Origin: Clostridia bacterium | GTDB taxonomy: Bacteria > Bacillota_A > Clostridia > Oscillospirales > Acutalibacteraceae | Direction of reading: 5' to 3' | Assembly: GCA_009930155.1 (NCBI GenBank) | Contig: RZYX01000086.1 | Coordinates: 1 to 7,563 of the forward strand | DNA: 7,563 bases | Shown here: piece by piece, positions 1 to 7,550 of the stretch | Position numbering within the stretch: the stretch's first letter is position 1 | How the letters are laid out: every line of letters starts with the position of its first letter | Position numbers and translations under genes: made by a program | The notes under the pieces: model-generated | Told to the model about the DNA's origin: nothing | The model's database searches: none | What the model saw: only the letters and a program-made list of their open reading frames with translations

Positions 1-70
1 TACACCTGCTTAGAGCATTGTTTAACCAAAATTATTTGTAATTTTGAAATTTTACTGTTGCTTGCAGCAG

Positions 71-96
71 GTGCGCTCTGCTCATGCAGGGCGCAC
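71..96. repeat. GC-rich perfect-arm hairpin, function unknown
   Basis: GTGCGC at 71-76 pairs with GCGCAC at 91-96, and CTGC at 78-81 pairs with GCAG at 86-89. A T-G wobble joins the two blocks, giving an 11-bp stem with a TCAT tetraloop. No T-run follows on either strand, so it does not look like an ordinary intrinsic terminator. It could be the end of an upstream transcription unit or part of a larger repeat: CACCTGCT at 3-10 is the exact inverse of AGCAGGTG at 66-73, which overlaps its left foot. No gene can be recognised in the 70 bases to its left. Confidence 0.5.
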
Positions 97-100
97 ACAT

Positions 101-210
101 CGTATATAAAACATTTGGCAGTCAGTGGGTTATCAAGCGCTTCAACCCGTATCAAAAGTACTTGTAACTTGAAAGGAAAGTACTTCGAAATGCCAAACGT
201 TTCATATACG
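101..210. repeat. 110-nt cruciform-like inverted-repeat element
   Basis: The outer arms 101-120 and 191-210 pair at 18 of 20 positions. The two mismatches (A108/C203 and A113/C198) are A-C on the + strand but G-U on the - strand, so a folded - strand RNA or single strand would be paired throughout. Inside the arms are two smaller dyads: GGGTT 127-131 with AACCC 144-148, and two copies of AAGTACTT at 156-163 and 178-185. Together they could form a three-way junction. I do not recognise an RNA family. It could be a dispersed intergenic repeat or a small structured - strand RNA. It is not a canonical integron attC site, because the conserved AAC/GTT ends do not match up. Confidence 0.5.
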
Positions 211-263
211 TAACCGTTAGGGGCAAGTGTAAAAAAGGACACGACAGACAGATACGAAACAGA

Positions 264-298
264 TTGACAAATTAATATAATAAGAATTTAGCTTTTTG
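264..298 (+). promoter_or_regulatory. weak candidate distal promoter
   Basis: A TTG at 264-266 is followed 22 nt later by TAGCTTTTTG (289-298), which partly fits the Bacteroidota -7 element TAnnTTTG. A transcript starting near 302 would run through the 378-438 hairpin before reaching the regulator gene. The match is imperfect and AT-rich DNA yields such hits by chance, so this is a suggestion only. The promoter at 486-515 is better. Confidence 0.18.
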
Positions 299-377
299 AC
301 AGGACAGTGCAAATTTGATGGAAATTTATTTTGTTTTTTTCTTCCCCCCGCAAAAAAAGAAGGAAACCCCACCCACA

Positions 378-438
378 TTGCACACATTGGCAAGCCCCAC
401 ATGCCAACCCTCAATCCAAAGCTTGCCAAAGAGTGCAA
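378..438. repeat. Left copy of paired hairpin element (61 nt)
   Basis: TTGCAC (378-383) pairs perfectly with GTGCAA (433-438), and TTGGCAAGC (387-395) pairs perfectly with GCTTGCCAA (421-429). The stems are separated by a symmetric internal loop, ACA (384-386) opposite AGA (430-432), and capped by a 25-nt loop rich in C and A (396-420). A related copy in the same orientation lies beyond hsdR at 7235-7301. The loop, the ACA/AGA internal loop and the layout are conserved between copies while the stem sequences differ. It sits in the upstream region of the operon. Its function is unknown; it could be a REP-like mobile repeat, a recombination site or a leader RNA structure. Confidence 0.65.
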
Positions 439-468
439 TTTTGCCTACCCACTCGGAACTAACAACAG

Positions 469-479
469 AAGTAGTACTT
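469..479. promoter_or_regulatory. possible operator dyad
   Basis: AAGTAGTACTT is an 11-bp perfect dyad (AAGTA, one central G, TACTT) ending 6 nt before the -33-like TTG of the candidate operon promoter. Small XRE-type regulators of R-M operons usually bind dyads close to their own promoter, so this is the nearest candidate binding site. A short dyad like this can occur by chance in AT-rich DNA. Confidence 0.25.
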
Positions 480-485
480 TTTATA

Positions 486-515
486 TTGTAAAACGAGATA
501 AAAAATCTATTTTTG
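486..515 (+). promoter_or_regulatory. Bacteroidota-type promoter for the R-M operon
   Basis: TTG at 486-488 lies 19 nt before TATTTTTG at 508-515, which matches the Bacteroidota -7 consensus TAnnTTTG exactly. Transcription would begin near 521, about 15 nt before the ATG at 536. No other gene lies between this site and the four-gene operon, and the downstream junctions overlap or nearly touch, so a single transcript from here could serve all of them. Call based on motif match and position only. Confidence 0.5.
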
Positions 516-535
516 GGGATTCAATTCTAAAATCA

Positions 536-727
536 ATGAATAGAATAAAGGAAGTATTAGAAGAAAAAGGAATCAAGCAAAAATGGCTTGCTGAAAAGCT
601 AGGTAAAAGCTATAACATGGTTAATGGTTATGTGCAAAACCGACAGCAACCTAAACTTGAAATTCTATTTGAAATTGCTGAGATTTTAGGAGTTAAACCA
701 CAAGATTTAATAAAGGAAACAAAATGA
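536..727 (+). CDS. XRE-family helix-turn-helix regulator (probable R-M controller)
   Basis: This is a 63-aa protein made of little more than one Cro/C1-type DNA-binding domain. Predicted helices run about 3-11, 15-22 (KWLAEKLG), 26-34 (the recognition helix, after the turn at GKS), 41-51 and 55-61. The C-terminal pattern LGVKPQDLI is typical of the XRE family. The ATG at 536 is chosen because the domain begins immediately after it. The frame stays open upstream to an ATG at 296, but that stretch only translates the hairpin repeat and the promoter. The stop overlaps the next start as ATGA (724-727), which suggests translational coupling. By size and position it resembles the controller proteins of R-M operons and probably regulates this operon. 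E. coli EcoR124I and EcoprrI, as I recall them, have no such gene. Confidence 0.85.
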   Translation: MNRIKEVLEEKGIKQKWLAEKLGKSYNMVNGYVQNRQQPKLEILFEIAEILGVKPQDLIKETK

Positions 728-2958
728 CAAGTATAGCACAAAGGCAAGAATTGCAAAATAAAATTTGGAAAATTGCAAACGAGGTACGTGGCTCAGTTGA
801 TGGTTGGGACTTTAAACAGTTTGTATTAGGAACACTTTTCTACCGTTTTATTAGCGAAAACTTTACCAATTACATTGAAGGTGGTGATGAAAGCGTAAAC
901 TATGCAAACTACCCTGAAAAGGATATTACACCAGAAATAAAAGACGATGCAATAAAAACCAAAGGTTATTTCATTTATCCTAGTCAACTTTTTGTGAATG
1001 TTGCTAAAACAGCAAATACAAACCCAAATCTGAACACGGACTTAAAAGCAATTTTTGACGCTATTGAAAGTTCTGCAAATGGTTATCCATCTGAACCTGA
1101 TATTAAAGGTTTGTTTGCTGACTTTGATACCACAAGCACACGACTTGGAAACACTGTTGAAAGCAAAAACAACACATTGGCTAAAGTCTTAAAAGGAATA
1201 GAAGAACTAGATTTTGGCAATTTTGAAGACAATCAAATTGACCTATTTGGTGATGCTTATGAGTTTTTGATTTCCAATTATGCAGCCAATGCAGGAAAAT
1301 CAGGAGGCGAGTTTTTTACGCCACAACACGTTTCAAAACTCATTGCTCAATTGGCAATGCACAAACAAGACAAGGTAAACAAGATATATGACCCTGCGGC
1401 AGGTTCAGGCTCGCTGCTATTACAAGCCAAAAAACATTTCGACAATCATATTATTGAAGAAGGTTTCTATGGGCAAGAAGTAAATCACACCACTTACAAC
1501 CTTGCTCGGATGAACATGTTTTTGCACAACATCAACTACGACAAGTTTAATATTGCCCTTGGCAATACACTTATTGACCCACATTATGGCGATGAAAAAC
1601 CATTTGATGCAATCGTTTCTAATCCACCTTACTCTATAAAATGGATTGGTGATGATGACCCAACGCTCATTAATGATGACCGTTTTGCCCCTGCAGGTGT
1701 TTTAGCCCCAAAATCAAAAGCAGATTTTGCATTTGTTTTACATGCCCTAAGTTATCTTTCGAGTAAAGGCAGGGCAGCTATTGTTTGTTTTCCTGGCATT
1801 TTTTATCGTGGTGGTGCAGAACAGAAAATTAGAAAATATCTTGTAGATAATAACTTTGTAGAAACTGTCATCTCTTTAGCTCCAAATCTATTTTATGGAA
1901 CTTCTATAGCTGTAAATATTCTTGTACTTTCCAAGCATAAAACAGATAATAAAACTCAGTTTATAGATGCCAGTAGTGAAGGTTTCTTTAAGAAAGTACC
2001 TAGCAATAATATGCTTACAGACAAGCATATAGAAATGATTATGGATATGTTTGATAGCAAAAATAATATTGAATATGTTGCAAAATCTATAGACAATAAA
2101 ATTATTGCCGAAAACGATTATAAGCTTTCTGTTAATTCATATGTGGAAACAAAGGATGATAGTGAAATTGTTGATATTAAAAAGTTAAATGCGGAAATAC
2201 AAGAAACAGGTGACAAAATAAATTCGCTACGTATGTCAATTGACAGATTGATTAAAGACATTGGCTGCGAAAACGAAATTGATTTTATAGATAAATTTCT
2301 TAATGGAGTAAATGTTGAGTGGAAATCATTAGATGAAATTGGTATTGTAAGTGGTGCGGGTGTAGATAAAAAAAAGAATGATGATGAAAAGGAGATAAAA
2401 CTTTTAAATTATATGGAGGTTTATCATAATAGATATCTTACTAAAGATATCCCATCAATGATTGTAACTGCATCAGACAGAAAAATTGAACAATGTAATG
2501 TATTAAAAGGTGACATCTTCTTTACTCCATCTTCTGAAGTGCTTAATGATATTGGAAATTCGGCAGTTGTAATAGAAGACATGGAGGGTGTTGTTTACAG
2601 TTATCATATAATGCGTTTAAGACTAAATATACCTAATATTACAACATCGATGTTTGTTAGTTATATGTTAGGTTCAAAAATTGTTCAGGAACAAATAAAC
2701 AAAAATGCAAAAGGTATTACACGCTATGGTTTGACAAAAACTCAATGGGAAAAACTCGAAATCCCTATTCCGTGTCCAGACAATCAAGTAAAATCACTTG
2801 AAATTCAAAAAGAGATTGTCCAAATACTTGACACCTTTATAGAATACACAACAAAACTTGCAAAAGAACTGACAAAAGAGAATATTGCTCGAGAAAAGCA
2901 ATATGAATATTATCGTAATTTATTACTAACGTTTCCTAAGAATAAAATAGAGTCATAA
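724..2958 (+). CDS. hsdM: Type IC methyltransferase HsdM fused to a half-HsdS specificity domain
   Basis: The protein has 744 aa, against about 520 for EcoR124I HsdM. The helical HsdM N-terminal domain (about 8-150) is followed by the N6-adenine methyltransferase domain (about 165-475), with GGEFFTP (194-200), the SAM-binding motif DPAAGSG (223-229) and catalytic NPPY (300-303). The sequence follows EcoR124I HsdM from memory almost block by block up to a GCE tripeptide at 514-516, where EcoR124I HsdM is about to end. From about 521 it continues as an HsdS: VEWKSL (about 531-536), one target-recognition domain, IPIPCP (680-685) and the coiled segment with [11 protein letters not shown] near the end. 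A second recognition domain is absent. Two chains should pair into an M2S-like enzyme that methylates adenine in a symmetric bipartite site. An AAAGGA about 6 nt before the ATG may act as ribosome binding site. The target sequence cannot be read from the protein. Confidence 0.96.
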   Translation: MTSIAQRQELQNKIWKIANEVRGSVDGWDFKQFVLGTLFYRFISENFTNYIEGGDESVNYANYPEKDITPEIKDDAIKTKGYFIYPSQLFVNVAKTANTNPNLNTDLKAIFDAIESSANGYPSEPDIKGLFADFDTTSTRLGNTVESKNNTLAKVLKGIEELDFGNFEDNQIDLFGDAYEFLISNYAANAGKSGGEFFTPQHVSKLIAQLAMHKQDKVNKIYDPAAGSGSLLLQAKKHFDNHIIEEGFYGQEVNHTTYNLARMNMFLHNINYDKFNIALGNTLIDPHYGDEKPFDAIVSNPPYSIKWIGDDDPTLINDDRFAPAGVLAPKSKADFAFVLHALSYLSSKGRAAIVCFPGIFYRGGAEQKIRKYLVDNNFVETVISLAPNLFYGTSIAVNILVLSKHKTDNKTQFIDASSEGFFKKVPSNNMLTDKHIEMIMDMFDSKNNIEYVAKSIDNKIIAENDYKLSVNSYVETKDDSEIVDIKKLNAEIQETGDKINSLRMSIDRLIKDIGCENEIDFIDKFLNGVNVEWKSLDEIGIVSGAGVDKKKNDDEKEIKLLNYMEVYHNRYLTKDIPSMIVTASDRKIEQCNVLKGDIFFTPSSEVLNDIGNSAVVIEDMEGVVYSYHIMRLRLNIPNITTSMFVSYMLGSKIVQEQINKNAKGITRYGLTKTQWEKLEIPIPCPDNQVKSLEIQKEIVQILDTFIEYTTKLAKELTKENIAREKQYEYYRNLLLTFPKNKIES

Positions 2959-2960
2959 AA

Positions 2961-4124
2961 ATGGGACAGTCGTTAATTCAAATATCTGAAACACTTAGAA
3001 ATTCTGATAAAAAAGCTCAGTTAATCTATGCATTTAATGGTATTGGTAAAACTAGATTATCACGTGAGTTCAGGCTTTTGGTTGCTCCAAAAGATGAAGA
3101 AGATGAAGAAGAAACAGGCATTAAAGTTCTATATTATAATGCATTTACGGAAGACCTTTTTTACTGGGACAATGATTTGGATGCTGATGTAAACAGAAAA
3201 CTACAAATACGCCCCAACGGTTTTACAAATATGGTTCTTGAATTCCTTAAAGACCAAGGGCTTGACGGAAACATTATTTCAAATTTTCAACATTTCACAA
3301 ATGACAAAGTAACTCCTCGTTTTAATGAGGAATATTCATTTAAAGATGAGAATGATAAGGATATTATTGTAAAAGCTTACTCTGAAATTACATTCTCAAT
3401 AGAAGGAGGTAATCAAGAGACAATCCCAAATATAAAGATTTCAAAAGCTGAAGAAAGCAATTTGATTTGGTGTGTATTTTATAGTTTGCTTGAACAGGTC
3501 GTTGAGCAATTAAATATTCCTGAACCTGAAAATCGTTCAACAGACAAGTTTAATGATTTGAAATATGTTTTTATTGACGACCCTGTAAGTTCATTAGATG
3601 ATAATCATTTGATTGAATTAGCAGTTAACTTGGCTTTAATTATTAAGAAATCTAATGAATTGAAATTTATCATTTCAACACATAGCCCACTATTTTATAA
3701 TGTTCTCTATAATGAATTGGGGCTTAAAGCTGGATATATTCTCAATAAACTTAATGACGGAACTTTTGAGCTACTTGAAAAGAAAGGTGACTCCAATAAG
3801 AGTTTTTCATACCACCTTTTTCTTAAACAAACCATTCAGGATGCCATCGACAATAACGCAATTCAAAAATACCACTTTACTCTTCTCAGAAATCTTTATG
3901 AGAAAACTGCAAATTTCTTAGGTTATCCAAGATGGTCGGAGTTATTACCCGATGATAAGCAAACATATTACAATCGTGTAATTCAGTTTACAAGCCATTC
4001 CACATTATCAAATGAAGTAGTTGCTGAACCAACTGAACCTGAAAAGCAAACAGTTGCTTTTTTATTAAAACATCTTACAGATAATTACAATTTTTGGAAA
4101 GAAGCTCAAAATGTCACAGTATAA
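2961..4124 (+). CDS. prrC: PrrC-family anticodon nuclease (tRNA-Lys ribonuclease)
   Basis: The 387-aa protein matches E. coli PrrC (396 aa) along its length, from memory. The N-terminal ABC-type nucleotide-binding domain has Walker A NGIGKT (26-31), a signature region SKAEES (161-166), Walker B YVFIDD (202-207), a D-loop SSLDD (210-214) and an H-loop His241. The C-terminal nuclease domain keeps the catalytic triad of E. coli PrrC (Arg320, Glu324, His356) as Arg310, Glu314 and His346, and Asp277 aligns with Asp287, which is linked to tRNA-Lys recognition. In E. coli, PrrC is kept latent by the EcoprrI R-M complex and, when phage T4 Stp inhibits restriction, cuts tRNA-Lys next to the wobble base and stops phage translation. 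Here it lies between the methyltransferase/specificity gene and hsdR, as in the E. coli prr locus, starting 2 nt after hsdM and overlapping hsdR by 14 nt. The signature Gly expected in SKGEES is Ala163. Confidence 0.95.
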   Translation: MGQSLIQISETLRNSDKKAQLIYAFNGIGKTRLSREFRLLVAPKDEEDEEETGIKVLYYNAFTEDLFYWDNDLDADVNRKLQIRPNGFTNMVLEFLKDQGLDGNIISNFQHFTNDKVTPRFNEEYSFKDENDKDIIVKAYSEITFSIEGGNQETIPNIKISKAEESNLIWCVFYSLLEQVVEQLNIPEPENRSTDKFNDLKYVFIDDPVSSLDDNHLIELAVNLALIIKKSNELKFIISTHSPLFYNVLYNELGLKAGYILNKLNDGTFELLEKKGDSNKSFSYHLFLKQTIQDAIDNNAIQKYHFTLLRNLYEKTANFLGYPRWSELLPDDKQTYYNRVIQFTSHSTLSNEVVAEPTEPEKQTVAFLLKHLTDNYNFWKEAQNVTV

Positions 4125-7100
4125 AACCATAGCAGAATCAAATAATTTCATTGTACTTGATAAATTTACCAAGTATTTTGAAGTAAATGAAGCACCTGCT
4201 GTTTATCAAACAGAGGCGGCACTTGAGAAGGAATTTATTCAAGACCTAATCAATCAAGGTTATGAAAATCCGATAAACCTAAATACACCAGAATCAATGT
4301 TGGCGAATGTACGAACACAACTACAATCGCTTAACAATGTGGTATTTTCGGATGCTGAATGGATTCGTTTTGTTGAAGAGTATTTAGACAAGCCAAGTGA
4401 TAGCCTTGTTGAAAAAACAAGGAAAATTCACGATAATTATATTTATGATTTTGTTTTTGATGATGGTCATATCCAAAACATCTACTTGTTAGATAAAAAG
4501 AATATTACACGGAATAAAGTACAGGTAATTTCACAATTTGAACAGAAAGGAACAAATGCCAATCGTTATGATGTAACAATATTAGTAAATGGATTGCCTT
4601 TGGTTCAGGTTGAACTAAAAAAACGTGGAGTTGCTATCCGTGAAGCGTTTAATCAAGTTCACAGATATTCAAAAGAAAGTTTTAATAGTAATAACTCGCT
4701 CTATAAATACATTCAGATTTTTGTCATTTCAAACGGTACTGACAGCCGATATTTTGCAAACACCGTTGAGCGAAACAAAAACAGTTTTGACTTTACTATG
4801 AACTGGGCAAAGGCTGACAATACGCTGATTAAAGACTTAAAAGATTTTACAAGTACCTTTTTTCAGCGAAAAACACTTTTAGAGGTTTTATTAAAGTATT
4901 CTGTTTTTGATACAAGCGATACGTTACTTGTAATGAGACCCTATCAAATTGCAGCAACAGAAAGAATCTTATGGAAAATTGAAAGTTCGTATTTGGCTAA
5001 GAAATGGTCAACCAATGAAGGTGGCGGTTATATTTGGCACACAACAGGTTCGGGAAAAACGCTTACCAGTTTTAAAGCGGCACGTTTAGCAACCCAATTG
5101 GATTTTATTGATAAAGTATTCTTTGTAGTTGACCGTAAAGACTTGGACTTTCAAACTATGAAGGAATATCAGCGTTTTTCACCCGATAGTGTTAACGGTT
5201 CTGATAGTACAGCAGGTTTAAAGCGAAATATTGAAAAGGACGACAATAAAATTATAGTAACTACCATACAAAAACTAAATAACCTCATGAAAAGTGAGGG
5301 TGATTTAGCCATTTACCAAAAGCAAGTCGTTTTCATTTTTGATGAGTGTCATCGTTCGCAATTTGGTGAAGCACAAAAGAACCTGAATAAGAAGTTTAAG
5401 AAATTCTATCAATTCGGTTTTACAGGAACACCAATTTTTCCTCAAAATGCGTTAGGTGCTGAAACTACCGCAAGTGTTTTCGGTCGTGAATTGCACTCTT
5501 ATGTTATTACGGATGCTATTAGAGATGAAAAAGTTCTGAAATTCAAGGTTGACTATAATGATGTTCGACCGCAGTTTAAGAACATAGAAACCGAACAAGA
5601 CGAGAAAAAGCTGAGTGCAGCAGAAAACAAAAAAGCGTTGCTTCATCCAAAACGCATCAAAGAAATATCCGAATACATCTTACAGAATTTCAAGATAAAA
5701 ACCCACAGAAACCAAGGTAGCAACAAAGGCTTTAATGCCATGTTTGCCGTAAGTAGTGTTGATGCTGCCAAATGTTATTATGAGGAATTAAACAACTTGC
5801 AAAAAGAGAGCGAAAAGCCATTAAAAATTGCAACAATCTTTTCCTTTGCTGCAAATGAAGAACAGAGTGCAATAGGTGAAATAGTTGACGAGACTTTTGA
5901 ACCTTCTGCAATGGATATTAGTGCAAAAGAGTTTTTAACGAAAGCAATCAATGACTATAACGCTATGTTCAAAACCAGTTATGGCGTTGATAGCAATGAG
6001 TTTCAGAATTATTATCGTGACCTTGCAAAGCGTGTAAAGAATAAAGAGATTGATTTAATCATTGTAGTTGGTATGTTTCTCACAGGTTTTGATGCTCCAA
6101 CACTCAATACACTTTTTGTTGACAAGAACTTACGTTATCACGGTTTAATTCAAGCCTTTTCACGCACAAATAGAATTTATGATGCAACAAAGACATTTGG
6201 CAATATTGTTACATTTAGAAATTTAGAAACAGCAACAGTTGATGCCATTACTCTTTTCGGGGATAGCAATACTAAAAACGTGGTTCTTGAAAAGAGTTAC
6301 AAAGAATATTTAGAGGGATTCACAGACATTGTTACAGGTGAAGTACGCAGGGGTTATGTTGAAGTAGTAAAAGAGTTAAAAGAGAAATTCCCTAATCCTG
6401 ACGAAATTGTAAAAGAGAAGGACAAAAAGGAATTTGCAAAACTATTCGGAGAATATTTGCGAGTAGAAAACATACTCCAGAATTACGATGAATTTAACCA
6501 CCTTAAAGCATTTCAAGCAATTGACATAAATAATCCTGAGGCAATTGAAGAATTTAAAAAAGCTCATTTTGTAACAGATGAGGATATTGACACAATGCAA
6601 AAAATTGAATTGCTAAAAGAAAGAACAGTTCAGGATTACCGTTCAACTTATAATGATATACGTGACTGGTTAAGGCGTGAAAGATTTGGGAAAGAATCAG
6701 AGGAATCAAAAATTGATTGGGATGATGTAGTTTTCGAGATTGACTTACTAAAATCACAAGAAATAAACCTTGATTACATTCTTGAATTAATTTTTGAACA
6801 TAATAAGAAAACAAAAGACAAAGACACTTTAATTACTGAAATACGCAGGGTAATTCGTGCAAGTGTTGGAAATAGAGCAAAAGAGAGTTTAGTTGTTGAT
6901 TTCATAAATGAGACTAACCTTGATACCCTTCAAGATAAAGCAAATGTTATAGATTCGTTTTTTGAATACGCACAAAGCAAACAAAAAGCGGAAGCATTGG
7001 AATTAATCACAGAAGAAAATTTAAATGAAGAAGCAGCAAAGCGATATATAACAGCTTCTTTAAAAAGAGAATATGCAAGTGAAAATGGGACAGAACTTAA

Positions 7101-7218
7101 TGCACTTTTGCCGAAAATGAGTCCTTTAAACCCTCAGTATTTGACTAAGAAGCAAAGTGTTTTTCAGAAGTTGACTTCGTTTGTGGAGAAGTTTAAAGGT
7201 GTAGGAGGTCAATTATGA
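4111..7218 (+). CDS. hsdR: Type IC restriction subunit HsdR (translocase and endonuclease)
   Basis: At 1035 aa this is a full-length HsdR, close to EcoR124I HsdR (1038 aa). The N-terminal PD-(D/E)xK nuclease domain shows Asp154, Glu168 and Lys170, with the QxxxY motif Gln182-Tyr186. The superfamily 2 motor follows: Q-like motif [12 protein letters not shown] (275-286), Walker A TTGSGKT (311-317), DECH box (411-414), FTGTP (437-441), [10 protein letters not shown] (654-663) and motif [10 protein letters not shown] (681-688). The C-terminal helical region (about 730-1035) docks HsdR on the methyltransferase and ends in KFKGVGG, as EcoR124I does. With the HsdM-S protein it makes the ATP-driven complex that translocates and cuts unmethylated DNA away from its site. 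The ATG at 4111 lies inside the last codons of prrC, which couples the two. All catalytic residues are present, so restriction should be functional. Confidence 0.98.
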   Translation: MSQYKTIAESNNFIVLDKFTKYFEVNEAPAVYQTEAALEKEFIQDLINQGYENPINLNTPESMLANVRTQLQSLNNVVFSDAEWIRFVEEYLDKPSDSLVEKTRKIHDNYIYDFVFDDGHIQNIYLLDKKNITRNKVQVISQFEQKGTNANRYDVTILVNGLPLVQVELKKRGVAIREAFNQVHRYSKESFNSNNSLYKYIQIFVISNGTDSRYFANTVERNKNSFDFTMNWAKADNTLIKDLKDFTSTFFQRKTLLEVLLKYSVFDTSDTLLVMRPYQIAATERILWKIESSYLAKKWSTNEGGGYIWHTTGSGKTLTSFKAARLATQLDFIDKVFFVVDRKDLDFQTMKEYQRFSPDSVNGSDSTAGLKRNIEKDDNKIIVTTIQKLNNLMKSEGDLAIYQKQVVFIFDECHRSQFGEAQKNLNKKFKKFYQFGFTGTPIFPQNALGAETTASVFGRELHSYVITDAIRDEKVLKFKVDYNDVRPQFKNIETEQDEKKLSAAENKKALLHPKRIKEISEYILQNFKIKTHRNQGSNKGFNAMFAVSSVDAAKCYYEELNNLQKESEKPLKIATIFSFAANEEQSAIGEIVDETFEPSAMDISAKEFLTKAINDYNAMFKTSYGVDSNEFQNYYRDLAKRVKNKEIDLIIVVGMFLTGFDAPTLNTLFVDKNLRYHGLIQAFSRTNRIYDATKTFGNIVTFRNLETATVDAITLFGDSNTKNVVLEKSYKEYLEGFTDIVTGEVRRGYVEVVKELKEKFPNPDEIVKEKDKKEFAKLFGEYLRVENILQNYDEFNHLKAFQAIDINNPEAIEEFKKAHFVTDEDIDTMQKIELLKERTVQDYRSTYNDIRDWLRRERFGKESEESKIDWDDVVFEIDLLKSQEINLDYILELIFEHNKKTKDKDTLITEIRRVIRASVGNRAKESLVVDFINETNLDTLQDKANVIDSFFEYAQSKQKAEALELITEENLNEEAAKRYITASLKREYASENGTELNALLPKMSPLNPQYLTKKQSVFQKLTSFVEKFKGVGGQL

Positions 7219-7234
7219 TAAAAGCCAACCCTAT

Positions 7235-7301
7235 TTGCAAGCACATTGTCAAAGCCCCACAAGCCAACGCTTCAACCAAAGCTTTGTCAAAGAGCTTACA
7301 A
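7235..7301. repeat. Right copy of paired hairpin element (67 nt)
   Basis: TTGCAAGC (7235-7242) pairs with GCTTACAA (7294-7301) with one C-A mismatch that would be a G-U pair on the - strand. TTGTCAAAGC (7246-7255) pairs with GCTTTGTCAA (7281-7290) with one central T-T mismatch. The stems are separated by ACA (7243-7245) opposite AGA (7291-7293), exactly as in the copy at 378-438. The loop is again 25 nt (7256-7280) and matches the left loop at 20 of 25 positions, while the stems differ and stay largely paired. It begins 17 nt after the hsdR stop codon, in the same orientation as the left copy. Confidence 0.65.
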
Positions 7302-7315
7302 ATGCCAGCCCGAGT

Positions 7316-7337
7316 AACCGCCTTTCAGGACGGTTTT
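7316..7337 (+). terminator. weak terminator-like hairpin after hsdR
   Basis: AACCGCCT (7316-7323) pairs with AGG-A-CGGTT (7327-7335), an 8-bp stem with one bulged A and a TTC loop. The T-run is only four bases long and is then broken by AGG, so termination would be inefficient if it happens at all. It is the only stem with a following T-run that I see in the 250 bases between hsdR and the intron. Confidence 0.3.
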
Positions 7338-7344
7338 AGGATTG

Positions 7345-7384
7345 CCCACGCTAAAAAAAACAAAATAAATTTGTGCTTCGTGGG
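7345..7384. repeat. A-rich hairpin with CCCACG/CGTGGG arms
   Basis: CCCACG (7345-7350) and CGTGGG (7379-7384) form a 6-bp stem around a 28-nt A/T-rich loop. Within that loop 7354-7372 is the exact inverse of 322-340 on the left side of the island, and GTGGGTAGG (7380-7388) is the inverse of CCTACCCAC (444-452). The remainder of 7219-7468 outside the listed elements shows no credible gene. Confidence 0.35.
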
Positions 7385-7468
7385 TAGGTTGGTGCATATT
7401 GATAATCACAATAAAATGATAGCTAAATAATTGATAAACAGACAGTAATGAATGAACACCAGCCCCTA

Positions 7469-7515
7469 ATCGAGTAGACTGCCCCGCCAGCCTTGGCTGA
7501 CGGGGAGAGCCTCTC
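7469..7515 (-). ncRNA. Group II intron domain VI with branch-point A
   Basis: On the - strand the stem is built from GAG (7515-7513) with CUC (7474-7472), AGGCU (7512-7508) with AGUCU (7480-7476), and a long GC-rich arm between 7505-7495 and 7492-7482. The A at 7475 is left bulged between the first two helices, seven nucleotides from the 3' end, which is where the branch-point adenosine of group II introns lies. The one imperfect pair in the upper arm (7487/7500) is a G-U on this strand. Confidence 0.8.
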
Positions 7516-7517
7516 AC

Positions 7518-7550
7518 ACCACTGTACGTACGGTTCACGTATACAGCGGT
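7518..7550 (-). ncRNA. Group II intron domain V (catalytic hairpin)
   Basis: On the - strand ACCGCUGUA (7550-7542) pairs with UACAGUGGU (7526-7518), a 9-bp lower helix holding a CGC catalytic triad with the usual G-U wobble at its centre. A 2-nt CG bulge (7528-7527) separates it from a short upper helix, UACG with CGUA, closed by a small loop. This is the metal-binding active-site hairpin of group II ribozymes. The CGC rather than AGC triad is found in some bacterial intron classes; I cannot assign the class from this fragment alone. Confidence 0.83.

Noticed and set aside
1..213. Frame 1 open from the window edge to a TAA at 211-213
   Set aside because: The stretch is dominated by the hairpin at 71-96 and the cruciform arms; the translation shows no recognisable domain. 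A partial gene entering from the left cannot be fully excluded.
101..224. Integron attC site suggested by the inverted repeat ending near GTTAGGGG
   Set aside because: The 7-base right core does not fit GTTRRRY, and no matching RYYYAAC box is present at the left end.
264..280. Sigma-70-like TTGACA and TATAAT boxes
   Set aside because: They are separated by only about 6 nt, far too close for a functional -35/-10 pair.
217..438. 73-aa open frame on the - strand
   Set aside because: It runs through the same repeat and the T-tract and has no protein-like features beyond chance.
296..535. Upstream extension of the regulator gene
   Set aside because: The added residues come from the hairpin element and the promoter region and show no domain; the helix-turn-helix begins right after the ATG at 536.
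7215..7430. 71-aa open frame overlapping the hsdR stop as ATGA
   Set aside because: It is a translation of the hairpin element and the A-rich hairpin, has no recognisable domain, and repeat folding explains the sequence better than coding.
7296..7538. 80-aa open frame on the - strand
   Set aside because: It crosses the group II intron 3' end and non-coding flank; no domain seen.
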